The notes below the pieces were generated by a model. That model did no database searches and was not told the DNA's origin. It saw only the letters and a list, made by a program, of their open reading frames with translations. Shown here piece by piece: positions 16,357-24,283 of a DNA stretch of 64,000 nucleotides. Numbering within the stretch: the stretch's first letter is position 1; every line of letters begins with the position of its first letter. Source of the DNA: Fen-1245 sp963835535 (GTDB lineage: Bacteria > Gemmatimonadota > Gemmatimonadetes > Gemmatimonadales > JACORV01); the NCBI GenBank assembly GCA_963835535.1, contig CAWIFL010000003.1, forward strand, positions 1-64,000, read 5' to 3'. The position numbers and the translations under genes were made by a program.

Positions 16357-17024
16357 GGGGCGCTCCGACATGCAAACCGAACCACAAGCTCACCTGCCTT
16401 CTTGGCTAGAGCCCTGCCGAGCTGCCGCGAAACTACCAGTGAGTCACGACGCAAGAGCCTCACCACTAGCGCATTCGAATCCGGATACGTGGTCACGTAT
16501 ACTCGCCTCACTGGGTCATCGGAGGCGAACTCAAGATCGACGCCCACAATGGCTGGCGCACCAGCCAACCAGCTGGGATCGGGCCGGTAAGGTAGCTGGA
16601 AAGTCGGCTTCCAATTTCCGGACCCGAATTCGAACCAGGCTCCCCACACACCCTCTTGTGGCGTGTCTCCCAGACGCCGCTCTAGGACATCAAAAAGCGC
16701 GCGGATGGATCGCGTCCTACCGGAAGCCCTCTCCACGTAGAACTCGATCTGACTCTGGACCCTCGGTGGAGAGCCTGTCGGCTTCGACAGACGCGCATCG
16801 AAATGCGCATGATACGCGCTGTCGCCCTGAACGATGAGACGCAAGCTCTCATCGTCCTTAGCGGCACGGGGCCACGAGCCCACTTCTTCGCTAAGGGCGG
16901 CGAAGTCGAATGCACTGAGAGGAGATTGCCAAGCGAAGAACACGGAAACCAGGCCCTCGGGGAACCACGGGGGCGCTGATGGAGTTGGCTGCTTGGGATC
17001 CGCCACTGGTACAGGATTGTACAC
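16353..17024 (-). CDS. Hypothetical protein, first gene of HEPN operon
   Basis: A 223-residue soluble protein, mostly beta strands by its alternating pattern (SQIEFYVERASG, AIVGVDLEF, RRVYVTTY). No signal peptide or known motif. The gene opens the three-gene operon and overlaps the second gene by four bases, so all three should be made together. I do not recognise the family. Confidence 0.6.
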   Translation of the reverse strand: MYNPVPVADPKQPTPSAPPWFPEGLVSVFFAWQSPLSAFDFAALSEEVGSWPRAAKDDESLRLIVQGDSAYHAHFDARLSKPTGSPPRVQSQIEFYVERASGRTRSIRALFDVLERRLGDTPQEGVWGAWFEFGSGNWKPTFQLPYRPDPSWLAGAPAIVGVDLEFASDDPVRRVYVTTYPDSNALVVRLLRRDSLVVSRQLGRALAKKAGELVVRFACRSAP

Positions 17025-17669
17025 GTCGCTCCGATGATGTCCAGTCCACGGTGAATGCCTAGGGAATGCGACAATAGGGCTGACGACTAGCCCGCTGCAC
17101 TCCCCGACCCGGGTCCCATGGTGGCCCGGCTACCTACTCGACGCAGTCGGATGGTGGGCCTCGCTGCCGGCGAAGGCCTTGATGTGGGGCAACGGCGCCA
17201 CAGGGGCCCCATCATCGGCTCCGATGGTACCTGCCGCAAAGGGGCGCCCCATCGGAACCGCCGTGTTGCCGGAATCGGCATGACCGCAGGCGTAGGTGCG
17301 TGGGGCAAGTGCGTACCGGGGTGGACCGCTCCACCGGGGCCCCCTCCCCGCCCTCGGCGGCTGGCTGCGCGAGGCCGCATACGGTTGCGGCCGGGCCCGC
17401 GCGCGCGCGACGCGTGCGTGTGCGGCTGGGTCGGGTCTTCAGCGGGGCGATGCGGTTGCCGTTTCCTAGCTTGCGCCAGTTGGGTAGCTCGGGCGCGCAG
17501 ACCTCCGCTTCGTGACGATGTCGTTGACGATTCGTGCCGTCACTGGTCCAGCTTCTGGTCCAGTTTCTCGGCGGAATCCCCCGTCGCCCCTCACAGTAGC
17601 GCGGCAGGCCCAGCGCCGAACATCTTGTAGACGCAGGAGTTCCTGTAAGCGGCCTCTATCCCGGTGCGA

Positions 17670-17710
17670 CTTTGGATCCGGTAATGATGGTTCGAATCCA
17701 TCGGGGCCAA
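17670..17710 (+). pseudogene. tRNA-Gln(TTG) 3' fragment
   Basis: Starts in an anticodon loop (CTTTGGA, anticodon TTG), then TCCGG, TAAT, a perfect T arm (GATGG-TTCGAAT-CCATC) and acceptor strand GGGGCCA plus A. The matching 5' stem CCGGA and a D arm are missing. It is one of three such fragments, all on the plus strand (23513 and 55628 are the others). Confidence 0.65.
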
Positions 17711-17769
17711 TTGGACTTGCACCGCTCCCCTCCCCTTCGTCTCCCTCCGGAGCTCGGGTGACGCGAGCA

Positions 17770-17896
17770 GCCTAACCCGCGCCTGCAGCGGCCGGGCGTC
17801 TTCGGCCGTCCTGGCTGGTGAGTGCAACTGAGGTCATGCAGGTGTTGTGTGGCTGGCGGGCGGTGGCCCGCCGCTGAGGCGCACTTCGTTAGCCGC
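17770..17896 (+). repeat. attC-like stem-loop repeat, copy 1
   Basis: GCCTAAC at the left can pair with GTTAGCC at the right. Inside, GCGCCTGCAGCGGC pairs with the complement of CCGCCGCTGAGGCGC, with unpaired bases, as in integron attC sites. Its right arm (17867-17896) matches 22884-22913 at about 26 of 30 positions and 19787-19817 less well. No integron integrase is in the window. Confidence 0.4.
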
Positions 17897-18243
17897 ACCC
17901 TCGCCCGACGGCTTGGCACAGACGATGGGGCGCCGTGATCTGCTGCGCCACACACGACGTCAGCTTCCCGTCGCACACGCTGGATGACCTCGGGCGCGTT
18001 GTCGCGCGCCGCCCGTCGCCTCCTGCAGCTCGGCCCGCCCTGTGATGATCCGGTGACGCGCCGGTGACGACCAGTCCTTGTCTTTCCAGGCATGGGTTGC
18101 CGCAACGTCGCCCTGCGCGGATCGGACAGCCGCATTCGCCCCCTGACACACCGCTCCGCGCTCCTGTGGTCTGTACGTCCCGACCTGGCCCGGCGAGGGA
18201 TCGCCGCCGCAGGTCGGTCGCCGTACACTGCAAGGAGGGCCGT

Positions 18244-18969
18244 ATGCATTACAGGACAGGAGTAGCGGTGCTCGTGCTGCTTGCCGTCGGCGCGTGCTCA
18301 GGCGATCGAGCGCTGCAACCGCCCGCCAAGACGATCGTGCACGCCACGGTGTGGTGGCTCGACAAGGCGGGGGCGCGTCACGAGACGCAGTTGCCCGATC
18401 AGGCGGTGAACCAGATCTTCGTCAGGCGTAACCCCGGAAAGCCACCCGGCCCGGCGCTGACGGCTCCGGTAACGACGTCGCACCAGGTAACCGATTCGAC
18501 AGGGCAAGTCTGGACGGCAACCATCACGGCTATACCGGGTCAGCCGCAGACCGCCACGACGCTATCGACCGGCGACACCGCCGTATATTCCCAGCAGATG
18601 ACCTGGACGGCCACGGACACGGGCTGGGCCTTGTCGCAGATGACCATGACGGTGAGCACGCCGACCGTCAGCGGCGGGGGCAGCGGCAGGGTCCAACCGC
18701 CCCCGGAAGAGACGATGATCCGGTCGCGTTTGGCGCCGCTGCTCGCGATGGGGCGGCGCTGCACCACCGCAGCGGCAGCGTTCCTGCTCCCGGAGCCCGC
18801 AGAAGCCGGCATATGGTGCTACATCGGGTCTATTCTGGGGATGATCGCCGCAGACATCAACTTCGCTAGGTCACTCGCGACGGCGCTTGTGGACCCTGTG
18901 GGTGTGCTGGAGGCGTTCACGTTCGTAATGTCGGCGGAGGCATGGTTCCTCAGCTGCGCCGAATCCTAA
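18244..18969 (+). CDS. Secreted lipoprotein, unknown function
   Basis: A 241-residue protein with a lipoprotein signal: MHYRTGVAVLVLLAVGAC, lipobox AVGAC. Start ATG 18244 follows AAGGAGGG, a strong ribosome-binding site. The mature N-terminal half is a beta-rich Thr-rich domain; after a Gly/Pro linker the C-terminal part is hydrophobic (WCYIGSILGMIAADINFARS). No family recognised. It lies between two attC-like repeats, followed by a small membrane-protein gene. Confidence 0.7.
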   Translation: MHYRTGVAVLVLLAVGACSGDRALQPPAKTIVHATVWWLDKAGARHETQLPDQAVNQIFVRRNPGKPPGPALTAPVTTSHQVTDSTGQVWTATITAIPGQPQTATTLSTGDTAVYSQQMTWTATDTGWALSQMTMTVSTPTVSGGGSGRVQPPPEETMIRSRLAPLLAMGRRCTTAAAAFLLPEPAEAGIWCYIGSILGMIAADINFARSLATALVDPVGVLEAFTFVMSAEAWFLSCAES

Positions 18970-18988
18970 CGGTAGGAGGAGGAAGCCA

Positions 18989-19360
18989 ATGAACTCGAAG
19001 CACGCTGCGTGGTGGCTCGCGGCCGCGGTCATCACAGCCATCGCTCTGCCCTTCCTCCCGCGCGGGAGCTATGGGGCGCTACATGAGGGGCTCACCCTTG
19101 CCTTGGCGACCCTTGCCTTTCTGGGCCTGGGCATCGTGCTGACCCAGGCCGTGACGACCGGCATCCCACGCGACGAGCTCCAGCACCGTCTCGGTAACGC
19201 TGCGGCCACGCTGGTCGTGTTGTATGGCTATGGTTTCGCGCCTAAGCCCGCGGGCGGATTCATCATCGCGTTCGGCTGCTTGATCGCGATCGTCGGCGGC
19301 CTGCGCTACACTCGCCGGAAGGTCAAGGAGCAGGGCGCGGCGCAGAACGCGGCGCCCTAG
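18989..19360 (+). CDS. Small membrane protein
   Basis: A 123-residue protein with three hydrophobic helices (about 7-24, 36-55, 83-105) and a basic C-terminus. It lies 19 bases after the lipoprotein gene with GGAGGAGG upstream, so the two form an operon. No family recognised. A terminator follows about 70 bases downstream. Confidence 0.65.
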   Translation: MNSKHAAWWLAAAVITAIALPFLPRGSYGALHEGLTLALATLAFLGLGIVLTQAVTTGIPRDELQHRLGNAAATLVVLYGYGFAPKPAGGFIIAFGCLIAIVGGLRYTRRKVKEQGAAQNAAP

Positions 19361-19429
19361 CACGGCATCCTGGGGGGCGGCTCTTCGGAGCCACCCCTGC
19401 CTGAATCGCGCGTGCAGACCATGCGATGA

Positions 19430-19455
19430 CGCCCCGGTGATGCCGGGGCGTTTCG
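19430..19455 (+). terminator. Rho-independent terminator
   Basis: GCCCCGG-TGATG-CCGGGGC, a perfect 7-bp stem, followed by GTTTCGTT. It ends the lipoprotein/membrane protein operon. Confidence 0.65.
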
Positions 19456-19549
19456 TTGGCGGGTATGGGCATCATGATCTAGCCGGAGTTCCCGCCGTGG
19501 CCGCCGAGTTCGACCTTAAACGCGACCCGCTGAGGTCGAAGGCCGGACG

Positions 19550-19630
19550 CTGGCCAAGGCCAAGGGCGGCATCCATACCACGCCCGCAATGGTCGCTGGC
19601 GTGGCCGATCACGTTTGGAAGGTGGCGGGA
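19550..19630 (+). pseudogene. Transposase C-terminal remnant
   Basis: The plus frame reads LAKAKGGIHTTPAMVAGVAD then HVWKVA. The TPAM-AG--DHVW pattern is the conserved end of a family of IS transposases (IS1-like). No upstream transposase body is in frame, so this is a decayed relic. Confidence 0.45.
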
Positions 19631-19663
19631 CCAGTAGGCTTAACAACCGCCTGGGAGTCGATA

Positions 19664-19697
19664 GGGCCCGGACAAGAAACGCTCGTTTGTTGTCCAC
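19664..19697 (+). repeat. 34-bp repeat, copy 1
   Basis: Begins GGGCCCGGACAAGAAACG and ends TTTGTTGTCCAC. It matches 23178-23211 with two differences. The copies lie 3.5 kb apart in the same orientation; probably remnants of a mobile sequence. Confidence 0.55.
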
Positions 19698-19758
19698 CGC
19701 CGTAACAGGAGGCGCGTGAGGACTGACGCCTCCCTCACGCCTGGCACTTAGGTTCGGC

Positions 19759-19817
19759 AGGTGTTGAGCGGCTGGCGGGCTCGGTGCCTGCCGCTCAGGC
19801 GCATTTCGGTATGCCGC
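19759..19817 (+). repeat. attC-like stem-loop repeat, copy 2
   Basis: GAGCGGCTGGC and GCCTGCCGCTC form a stem of about 10 of 11 pairs, followed by AGGCGCATTTCGGTATGCC. It shares GCAGGTGTTG and GGCTGGCGGGC with copy 1 at 17.85 kb. It lies upstream of the amidase-like gene. Confidence 0.45.
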
Positions 19818-20055
19818 AGCACCAGCACAGCAGCTGCGCGCCGGTTCGGGGCGCCATGTACCTGTTTAAGGCATCCGGTGCCACGTATCGAAGGATCGCG
19901 AGGCAGGAAGTCCATGCCTTCCCACTTCCCCCGGTGGACGTGGCGGAGGACGAGTTGGGGCGAGCACCTACGTGGGTGGTGACGATCTGGTGACGAGTCG
20001 GTGACGGGGTCGCACTACTTGCGGGCGACCGCGAGACCTCGAAACGGAGTCCGCC

Positions 20056-21537
20056 GTGGCATCCAACCCAAGTGGTGATCGCGTGGCTGCGCGACTGATG
20101 AGACTCCTCCCAAGTCGGCAGCGCGCACTGCGCGGACGGCGCATGGTCCTGGCGGCCGGTGTGGCGGCCGCCGTCATGTTGGCCGCCGGGTGCGGCGACC
20201 GCCGTGTCCCGACCGCGGCCGGCGGGGCCGGGCGCGCACTCTTCATGTCCGATGCCGCTTCCGGCGCGACGTGCGCCGCAGGCAGCTGCCTCCTCGCGAA
20301 TACCATTCTGCCGTTGCAGTCCGGGCTTTACGAACCGGACTCCGCCGCTCTGATGGTGCCATTGGGCGAGGTGCTGGTGCAGCTCCAGCCTGGGGACAGC
20401 GTGACGCTTGCGGCGACCGTGTCCCCCGATCTGGCGGCGAGCCTGCCGCCGGACGAGCAGCTCGTGGCTGTGTCCGGGCCCGACACCGTGCGCACCCCCC
20501 TGCGAGGCAACTCCGTCGGCGCCACGATCTACCGCGCCGTCGCCGCCGACTCGGTTCGGATTCACGTCGGCCTCACGCGGCGCCTGTCGGCCTCGCCGCG
20601 CTCCGGCGCGTTCACGGTCTCAGTGAACTATGGCAGCGCACCGCTGCTGTCGGCGTGGACGCCGTGGATAGCGCCTTCGGCGCCAGGCGCAGCCGCGACC
20701 GTGGGATTGGCGGCGCCGGCCACCACCTGTACGGCCACGGCGCCCGGACCCAGCAGTTGCCCGGATATCAGCGTGTCCATCGTGCCGTACGCGCCGGGCG
20801 ATCCCTTCGGGGATTTCCAGAGCGACCCCGGGACCGGGGTGAGCAACCCGATCACGGTGACCTTCTCGCAACCGGTCACGAGCGTGACGATCACGATCGA
20901 GGATCCGACCTATGCCGGCAACGCGATGACCGCGTACCGGGCCGACGGCAGCATCGCGGGAAGCGTGAGCTTCACCGGGAGCGGAATCCCGGGAATCGAC
21001 ATTCCGGACACGCAGACCATCACCGCGGCCGGGATCGTGCGGATCGTGCTCACGCCCGCGCCCCTGGACTACGTGGCCTACGCGGGCCTGACCTTCACGC
21101 CAGCTGGCTTGTGCAAAGACAGCAATGGCAATCCCGCTCCATGTCCGGACATGAACGTCGTTCTGAAGTGGATACGGGATTCCTTGAACGAACCTGAAGC
21201 CGATGGCAACTGCGCGAGGCAGTGCAACCACGCGCTTGGCGCCGGGGGGATGGACACGCTTGCCCGTCCTGTATTCCGGGCGTATTTATACGGGCCGTAC
21301 CTTGAGAGCAGAGGCGCACAACTGGTGGCCACCGAGGCCACAGCGAACTACGTGCCCCAACGTGGCGACATCGAGGTAGTCGATAGAGACGGGAAAGATC
21401 ATGCAGATGGCCACATGGCAATCTATGACGGGAGCGATTGGCTGTCCTCAGCCGTACAGGTAAACATCTTGCCGACTTTGCCGACTCCTTATCCGCGGCA
21501 TCATCACTTCTCGATATATCGTTTTCCGAGCAACTAG
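20056..21537 (+). CDS. Lipoprotein with NlpC/P60-like C-terminal domain
   Basis: A 493-residue exported protein. A basic leader and hydrophobic helix end in a lipobox (LAAGC, about 43-47). A long Ser/Thr/Pro-rich beta domain follows (about 60-340). The last 120 residues carry NCARQCNHALG (Cys near 386) and QRGDIEVVDRDGKDHADGHM then AIYDG (His near 448). These fit the Cys-His order of NlpC/P60-like amidases such as the BPSL0067 group. Start GTG 20056 has GGAG six bases upstream. It may be a cell-wall amidase, perhaps an antibacterial effector given the next gene. Confidence in the catalytic domain is moderate. Confidence 0.55.
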   Translation: MASNPSGDRVAARLMRLLPSRQRALRGRRMVLAAGVAAAVMLAAGCGDRRVPTAAGGAGRALFMSDAASGATCAAGSCLLANTILPLQSGLYEPDSAALMVPLGEVLVQLQPGDSVTLAATVSPDLAASLPPDEQLVAVSGPDTVRTPLRGNSVGATIYRAVAADSVRIHVGLTRRLSASPRSGAFTVSVNYGSAPLLSAWTPWIAPSAPGAAATVGLAAPATTCTATAPGPSSCPDISVSIVPYAPGDPFGDFQSDPGTGVSNPITVTFSQPVTSVTITIEDPTYAGNAMTAYRADGSIAGSVSFTGSGIPGIDIPDTQTITAAGIVRIVLTPAPLDYVAYAGLTFTPAGLCKDSNGNPAPCPDMNVVLKWIRDSLNEPEADGNCARQCNHALGAGGMDTLARPVFRAYLYGPYLESRGAQLVATEATANYVPQRGDIEVVDRDGKDHADGHMAIYDGSDWLSSAVQVNILPTLPTPYPRHHHFSIYRFPSN

Positions 21538-21596
21538 CGGGGCCACGGTCGCGCCACCCAGTCGAATGCTCGCTGGAGAACGGGGGTAGATCAGCA

Positions 21597-22109
21597 ATGA
21601 GATCGGTGACAGCTGCCATTCTGAGCTTCGCGCTAAGCGTCGCGGCACCCACGCTCAGTCGCGCGCAGGGCGCCGCAGACTCGGCCCGGGAATTCGTCCA
21701 GCGCTTCTACGATAGATACCTGGCCGCGCTGGCGGCCGGCTCGGGGGCGTTCCTGACCGTGAGGGAGGACACCACTGTTGTTGCGCCCGAGCTCGTGGAG
21801 ATGCTGAGGTGGACCCACTCTCAGTTCGTCGCCACAGGCTGGGGCCTCGACTTCGAGCCAATCACGAACTCCCAGGACCCGTGTGAACACTATATCGCAG
21901 AAGCGGTGTCCCGTCGGTCGCACCATTTCTTCGTCGAGGTCTACGGCGTCTGTGGTGGCAGCAGGACCAAGCGTCCGATAGTGATCGCAGAGGTTGCGAG
22001 GGTCCGTGCTTCCTGGGTCTTCGTCAACTTTTGGTACCCTGATCACCACTCAGACCTGAAGAGCGATGTGAGACGGCTCCAGCGGAGGAGTCGCAAACCG
22101 GGCCCCTGA
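21597..22109 (+). CDS. Periplasmic DUF3828-like small protein, possible immunity protein
   Basis: A 170-residue protein with a cleavable signal peptide (MRSVTAAILSFALSVAAPTL then SRAQG). The mature start, AREFVQRFYDRYLAAL, resembles the DUF3828 type of small periplasmic proteins. Two cysteines (DPCEHY and YGVCGG) may form a disulphide. It follows the amidase-like lipoprotein by 59 bases. In effector-immunity pairs a periplasmic protein next to a cell-wall amidase often neutralises it; that role is inference here. Confidence 0.55.
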   Translation: MRSVTAAILSFALSVAAPTLSRAQGAADSAREFVQRFYDRYLAALAAGSGAFLTVREDTTVVAPELVEMLRWTHSQFVATGWGLDFEPITNSQDPCEHYIAEAVSRRSHHFFVEVYGVCGGSRTKRPIVIAEVARVRASWVFVNFWYPDHHSDLKSDVRRLQRRSRKPGP

Positions 22110-22382
22110 GCACGTAGCGACTACTCCTCTTCAGATGGCGCTGCGGACTCGCATTGGCGGCTAGAACCGGGCGGAGTCGGAGCTGGCGCGATTCGACTCT
22201 CAGGTCGGGGGTCGCGGGGGTCGCGCCTCAGCCGGATCTGTCGGGTCCTCGCCGCGCTCCTAGGCGGGCGTGATCGAGTCTTAACTCGGCGGCCGGCGCC
22301 CTACGTGGTAGGTGCAGCACAATTCCCCGAGTTACAACCCGATCGACACGTGTCCACCGACCGCCCCATGAGGACCTACGGT

Positions 22383-22823
22383 ATGCTCTCTCAACTTGCT
22401 CACAGGACAAGGCCGCTGATCCTGGCCGGCTCAACGGTCGGCGGGCTCCTGGTCCTTGCAGCTCCAGCGCACGCGCAGCGCCACGACCCGGCGTGCGGCG
22501 ACACCAGCTTCGCTGCACGTGAACTCGAACGCAATTTTGCAGCTTTTACGGATCCGAATGGACAGTGGCCGGCTCAGACCGGCATTACGCGGTTGAGCCC
22601 AAGTGATGTCCACCGCGTCGTGACCGATCCGCGCGAGTGCAGGCGAGTCCTTCACGCGGCGACGCGCCTACCGCCCCGGCGGAAGTGGGGCACGCACTGG
22701 ATCTACCGCTTCGGGCCGTACTACGGCGTTGATATCCTGGAGAAGCGGCCGTCGTTGGGGTACGGTTCCCTGGTCATCTACCGCGCCGCCGACATGAAAT
22801 ACCTGACCCTCATTCTGAATTAG
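22383..22823 (+). CDS. Secreted hypothetical protein
   Basis: About 146 residues with a signal peptide (MLSQLAHRTRPLILAGSTVG, then LLVLAAPAHAQ). The mature domain has a C/C pair (PACGD, RECRR) and a beta-rich end (WIYRFGPYYGVDILEK). Start ATG 22383 has GAGGA eight bases upstream; ATG 22368 is an alternative. No family recognised. It is the last gene before the third attC-like repeat. Confidence 0.55.
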   Translation: MLSQLAHRTRPLILAGSTVGGLLVLAAPAHAQRHDPACGDTSFAARELERNFAAFTDPNGQWPAQTGITRLSPSDVHRVVTDPRECRRVLHAATRLPPRRKWGTHWIYRFGPYYGVDILEKRPSLGYGSLVIYRAADMKYLTLILN

Positions 22824-22869
22824 GCGTCGGGGTGGCCGACATGCGGCACGTGGCCATCATCCTGGCCTA

Positions 22870-22913
22870 GCGTGGGAGTGCTTCCCGCCGCGGAGGCGCA
22901 CTTGGTCAGGCGG
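22870..22913 (+). repeat. attC-like stem-loop repeat, copy 3
   Basis: GTGGGAGTGCTTCCCGCC, then GCGGAGGCGCACTTGGTCAGG. The right part matches copy 1 at about 26 of 30 positions. The left arm is shorter and more decayed. Confidence 0.4.
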
Positions 22914-22929
22914 CGGCAATATCTCGAGG

Positions 22930-22992
22930 ATGCCGGTGCCCACAGTCACCCTCGACACCAATGTCGTGCCCGCCGACGAGCTTGTGGCATAG
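22930..22992 (+). pseudogene. PIN-domain toxin N-terminal remnant
   Basis: A 20-codon frame, MPVPTVTLDTNVVPADELVA, then stop. LDTNVV is the typical first acidic motif of PIN-domain nucleases (VapC-like). Nothing downstream continues the fold, so it is a truncated relic inside or beside the third repeat. Confidence 0.4.
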
Positions 22993-23177
22993 GGACAGCT
23001 GCGAGGCTTCGCTCTTGCCGCGGTATCGGTATCCGGCCGGGAAGTCCGCGGGACGAGCCTCTCACGTGGTGTCACACACCTCTTGCAGCTCCCTGAGAAT
23101 GCGGTTTCTGATGAGACGCCGTGGGGTGTTGGTCTCTATGACAGCACCGAGAAGGAAAGACCGGGCTCTCTCTGTCC

Positions 23178-23211
23178 GGGCCTGGACAAGAGACGCTCGT
23201 TTGTTGTCCAC
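23178..23211 (+). repeat. 34-bp repeat, copy 2
   Basis: Second copy of the sequence at 19664-19697, two mismatches, same orientation. Confidence 0.55.
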
Positions 23212-23512
23212 TGACGTCCCGCTCGGCCCGCAGCCCCCTCAACTGGGCGATTGTCGAGCAGCGGCGCGAGATCGTGGACCCCGCCGGCGCCCCCGAGGGG
23301 CTGGTCACCATCCCAACTAACCGGCCCAGGTGATTGAGGGTGCGTTCGAGTAGCACGCCCGTCCGGGCACCTGGGCCAGTTGATAGGTCAGTTGAGAGGC
23401 GGAAGTCCCCCGACTACTCCGGGGACTCGGGCGGGATTCTCCTGCTCGAATCTCGCGTCCGCGCGGGAGTCGTATCAGGTTTGTGCTTGAACGGCCCCGG
23501 TGCTGGCAGCGA

Positions 23513-23553
23513 CTTTGGATCCGGTAATGATGGTTCGAATCCATCGGGGCCAA
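23513..23553 (+). pseudogene. tRNA-Gln(TTG) 3' fragment
   Basis: Identical to the fragment at 17670-17710 from the anticodon loop to the acceptor end. Upstream GGCCCC could pair with the acceptor strand, but only 14 bases then separate it from the anticodon loop, so there is no D arm. It ends 17 bases before the stop of the molybdoenzyme gene. Confidence 0.65.
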
Positions 23554-23569
23554 TTGGAGCCGCGCGGGG

Positions 23570-24283
23570 TCAGAGCCCTCCGTACCAGGGATAACCCTGG
23601 TCCTCCCAGTACCCTCCGGGCCGCGTGTCCGTGAACTCCACGCCGAGCAGGTACTTGGTGTTCTTGTAACCGAGCTTGGTCGGCGAGTAGAGCCGGAGCG
23701 GCGCGCCGTGATCGGGCATCAGCGGCCGGTCGTTGTAGGCGTAGGCCAGGATCGTCTGCGGGTGCAGCGCCGAGGGCAGGTCCCAGCCGTTGCTGTAGCC
23801 CGCGTCGAACGAGGTGAACTTCACGTAGCGCGCGGCCGGCAGCGGCTCGACCATCTCCGCCACGACCCTGAGCGGCACGCCCGCCCAGGTGGCGATGGCT
23901 GTCCACCCCTCGACGCAGTGGTGCTTCACAGTGTAGGAGAGCCGCGGCAGCGACTGGAGACGGTCCAGGGTCAGCACGGCGGGCCTACGCACCAACCCGC
24001 CGACCTGAAGGCGCCACGCCCCCGGATCGGCGAGCGTGGGCATGTTGTCGCTCACGAAGTACGCGGGGAATTCGGCGCCCTGCGTGCGGCGCGCGATCGG
24101 ATACTCCCGCGCGAGCCGGGAGCCGGAGAAGAGCCGCGCGCTCACCCAGTCGTTCACGCGGGACCAGCTCATCAGCTTCGGGGCGAAGCGCTTCCCCCCG
24201 TCCCACCCGCACCCCGCTCCGACGGCCGCGAGCCCGGCCGCAGCGAGAGACGCGAGGAATCGGCGCCGGTCCGTCTCAGTCAT
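23570..24283 (-). CDS. Tat-exported molybdopterin oxidoreductase (sulfite oxidase fold)
   Basis: A 237-residue protein of the sulfite oxidase/MsrP-type catalytic domain. A Tat-like start (DRRRFLASLAAAGLAAVGAG) ends in a Cys that fits a lipobox. The Mo-ligand Cys is in VKHHCVEGWTAI, and the C-terminus has LYSPTKLGYKNTKYLLGVEF and WYGG, both typical. It has only the catalytic domain, without a heme or dimer domain, as in MsrP. It would act in the periplasm, receiving or giving electrons through the cytochrome b partner, whose gene overlaps its start by eight bases. Substrate unknown. Confidence 0.85.
   Translation of the reverse strand: MTETDRRRFLASLAAAGLAAVGAGCGWDGGKRFAPKLMSWSRVNDWVSARLFSGSRLAREYPIARRTQGAEFPAYFVSDNMPTLADPGAWRLQVGGLVRRPAVLTLDRLQSLPRLSYTVKHHCVEGWTAIATWAGVPLRVVAEMVEPLPAARYVKFTSFDAGYSNGWDLPSALHPQTILAYAYNDRPLMPDHGAPLRLYSPTKLGYKNTKYLLGVEFTDTRPGGYWEDQGYPWYGGL

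Larger units (their letters stand above)
17025..18243. other. Gene-poor region with tRNA fragment and attC-like repeat
   Basis: About 1.2 kb without a gene I can support. The open frames here (for example 17118-17630 plus) are Arg/Pro/Gly-rich shadows of GC-rich DNA. It contains the CTGGTCCAG direct repeat at 17541-17561, the tRNA-Gln fragment and the first attC-like repeat. The stretch after the repeat (18042-18070) resembles 19978-20007, which follows the second repeat. Confidence 0.5.
19361..20055. other. Gene-poor region with terminator, transposase relic and repeats
   Basis: No intact gene. It holds the terminator at 19430-19455, a transposase C-terminal relic at 19550-19630, the first copy of a 34-bp repeat (19664-19697) and the second attC-like repeat. 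The 200 bases before the amidase-like gene show nothing else clear. Confidence 0.5.
22824..23569. other. Gene-poor region with repeats and relics
   Basis: No intact gene seen. It contains attC-like copy 3, the PIN fragment, the second 34-bp repeat and the second tRNA-Gln fragment. About 170 bases before and including the tRNA fragment (from 23385) resemble 55500-55668. Confidence 0.5.

Noticed and set aside
17118..17630. Plus-strand frame of 170 codons
   Set aside because: Arg, Gly, Pro and Ala dominate, no domain or ribosome-binding site; looks like a non-coding GC-rich frame.
17670..17710. Possible complete tRNA-Gln genes at this and the two similar sites
   Set aside because: The anticodon 5' stem and D arm cannot be found upstream. 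At 23.5 kb an acceptor-like GGCCCC exists, but there is no space for a D arm.
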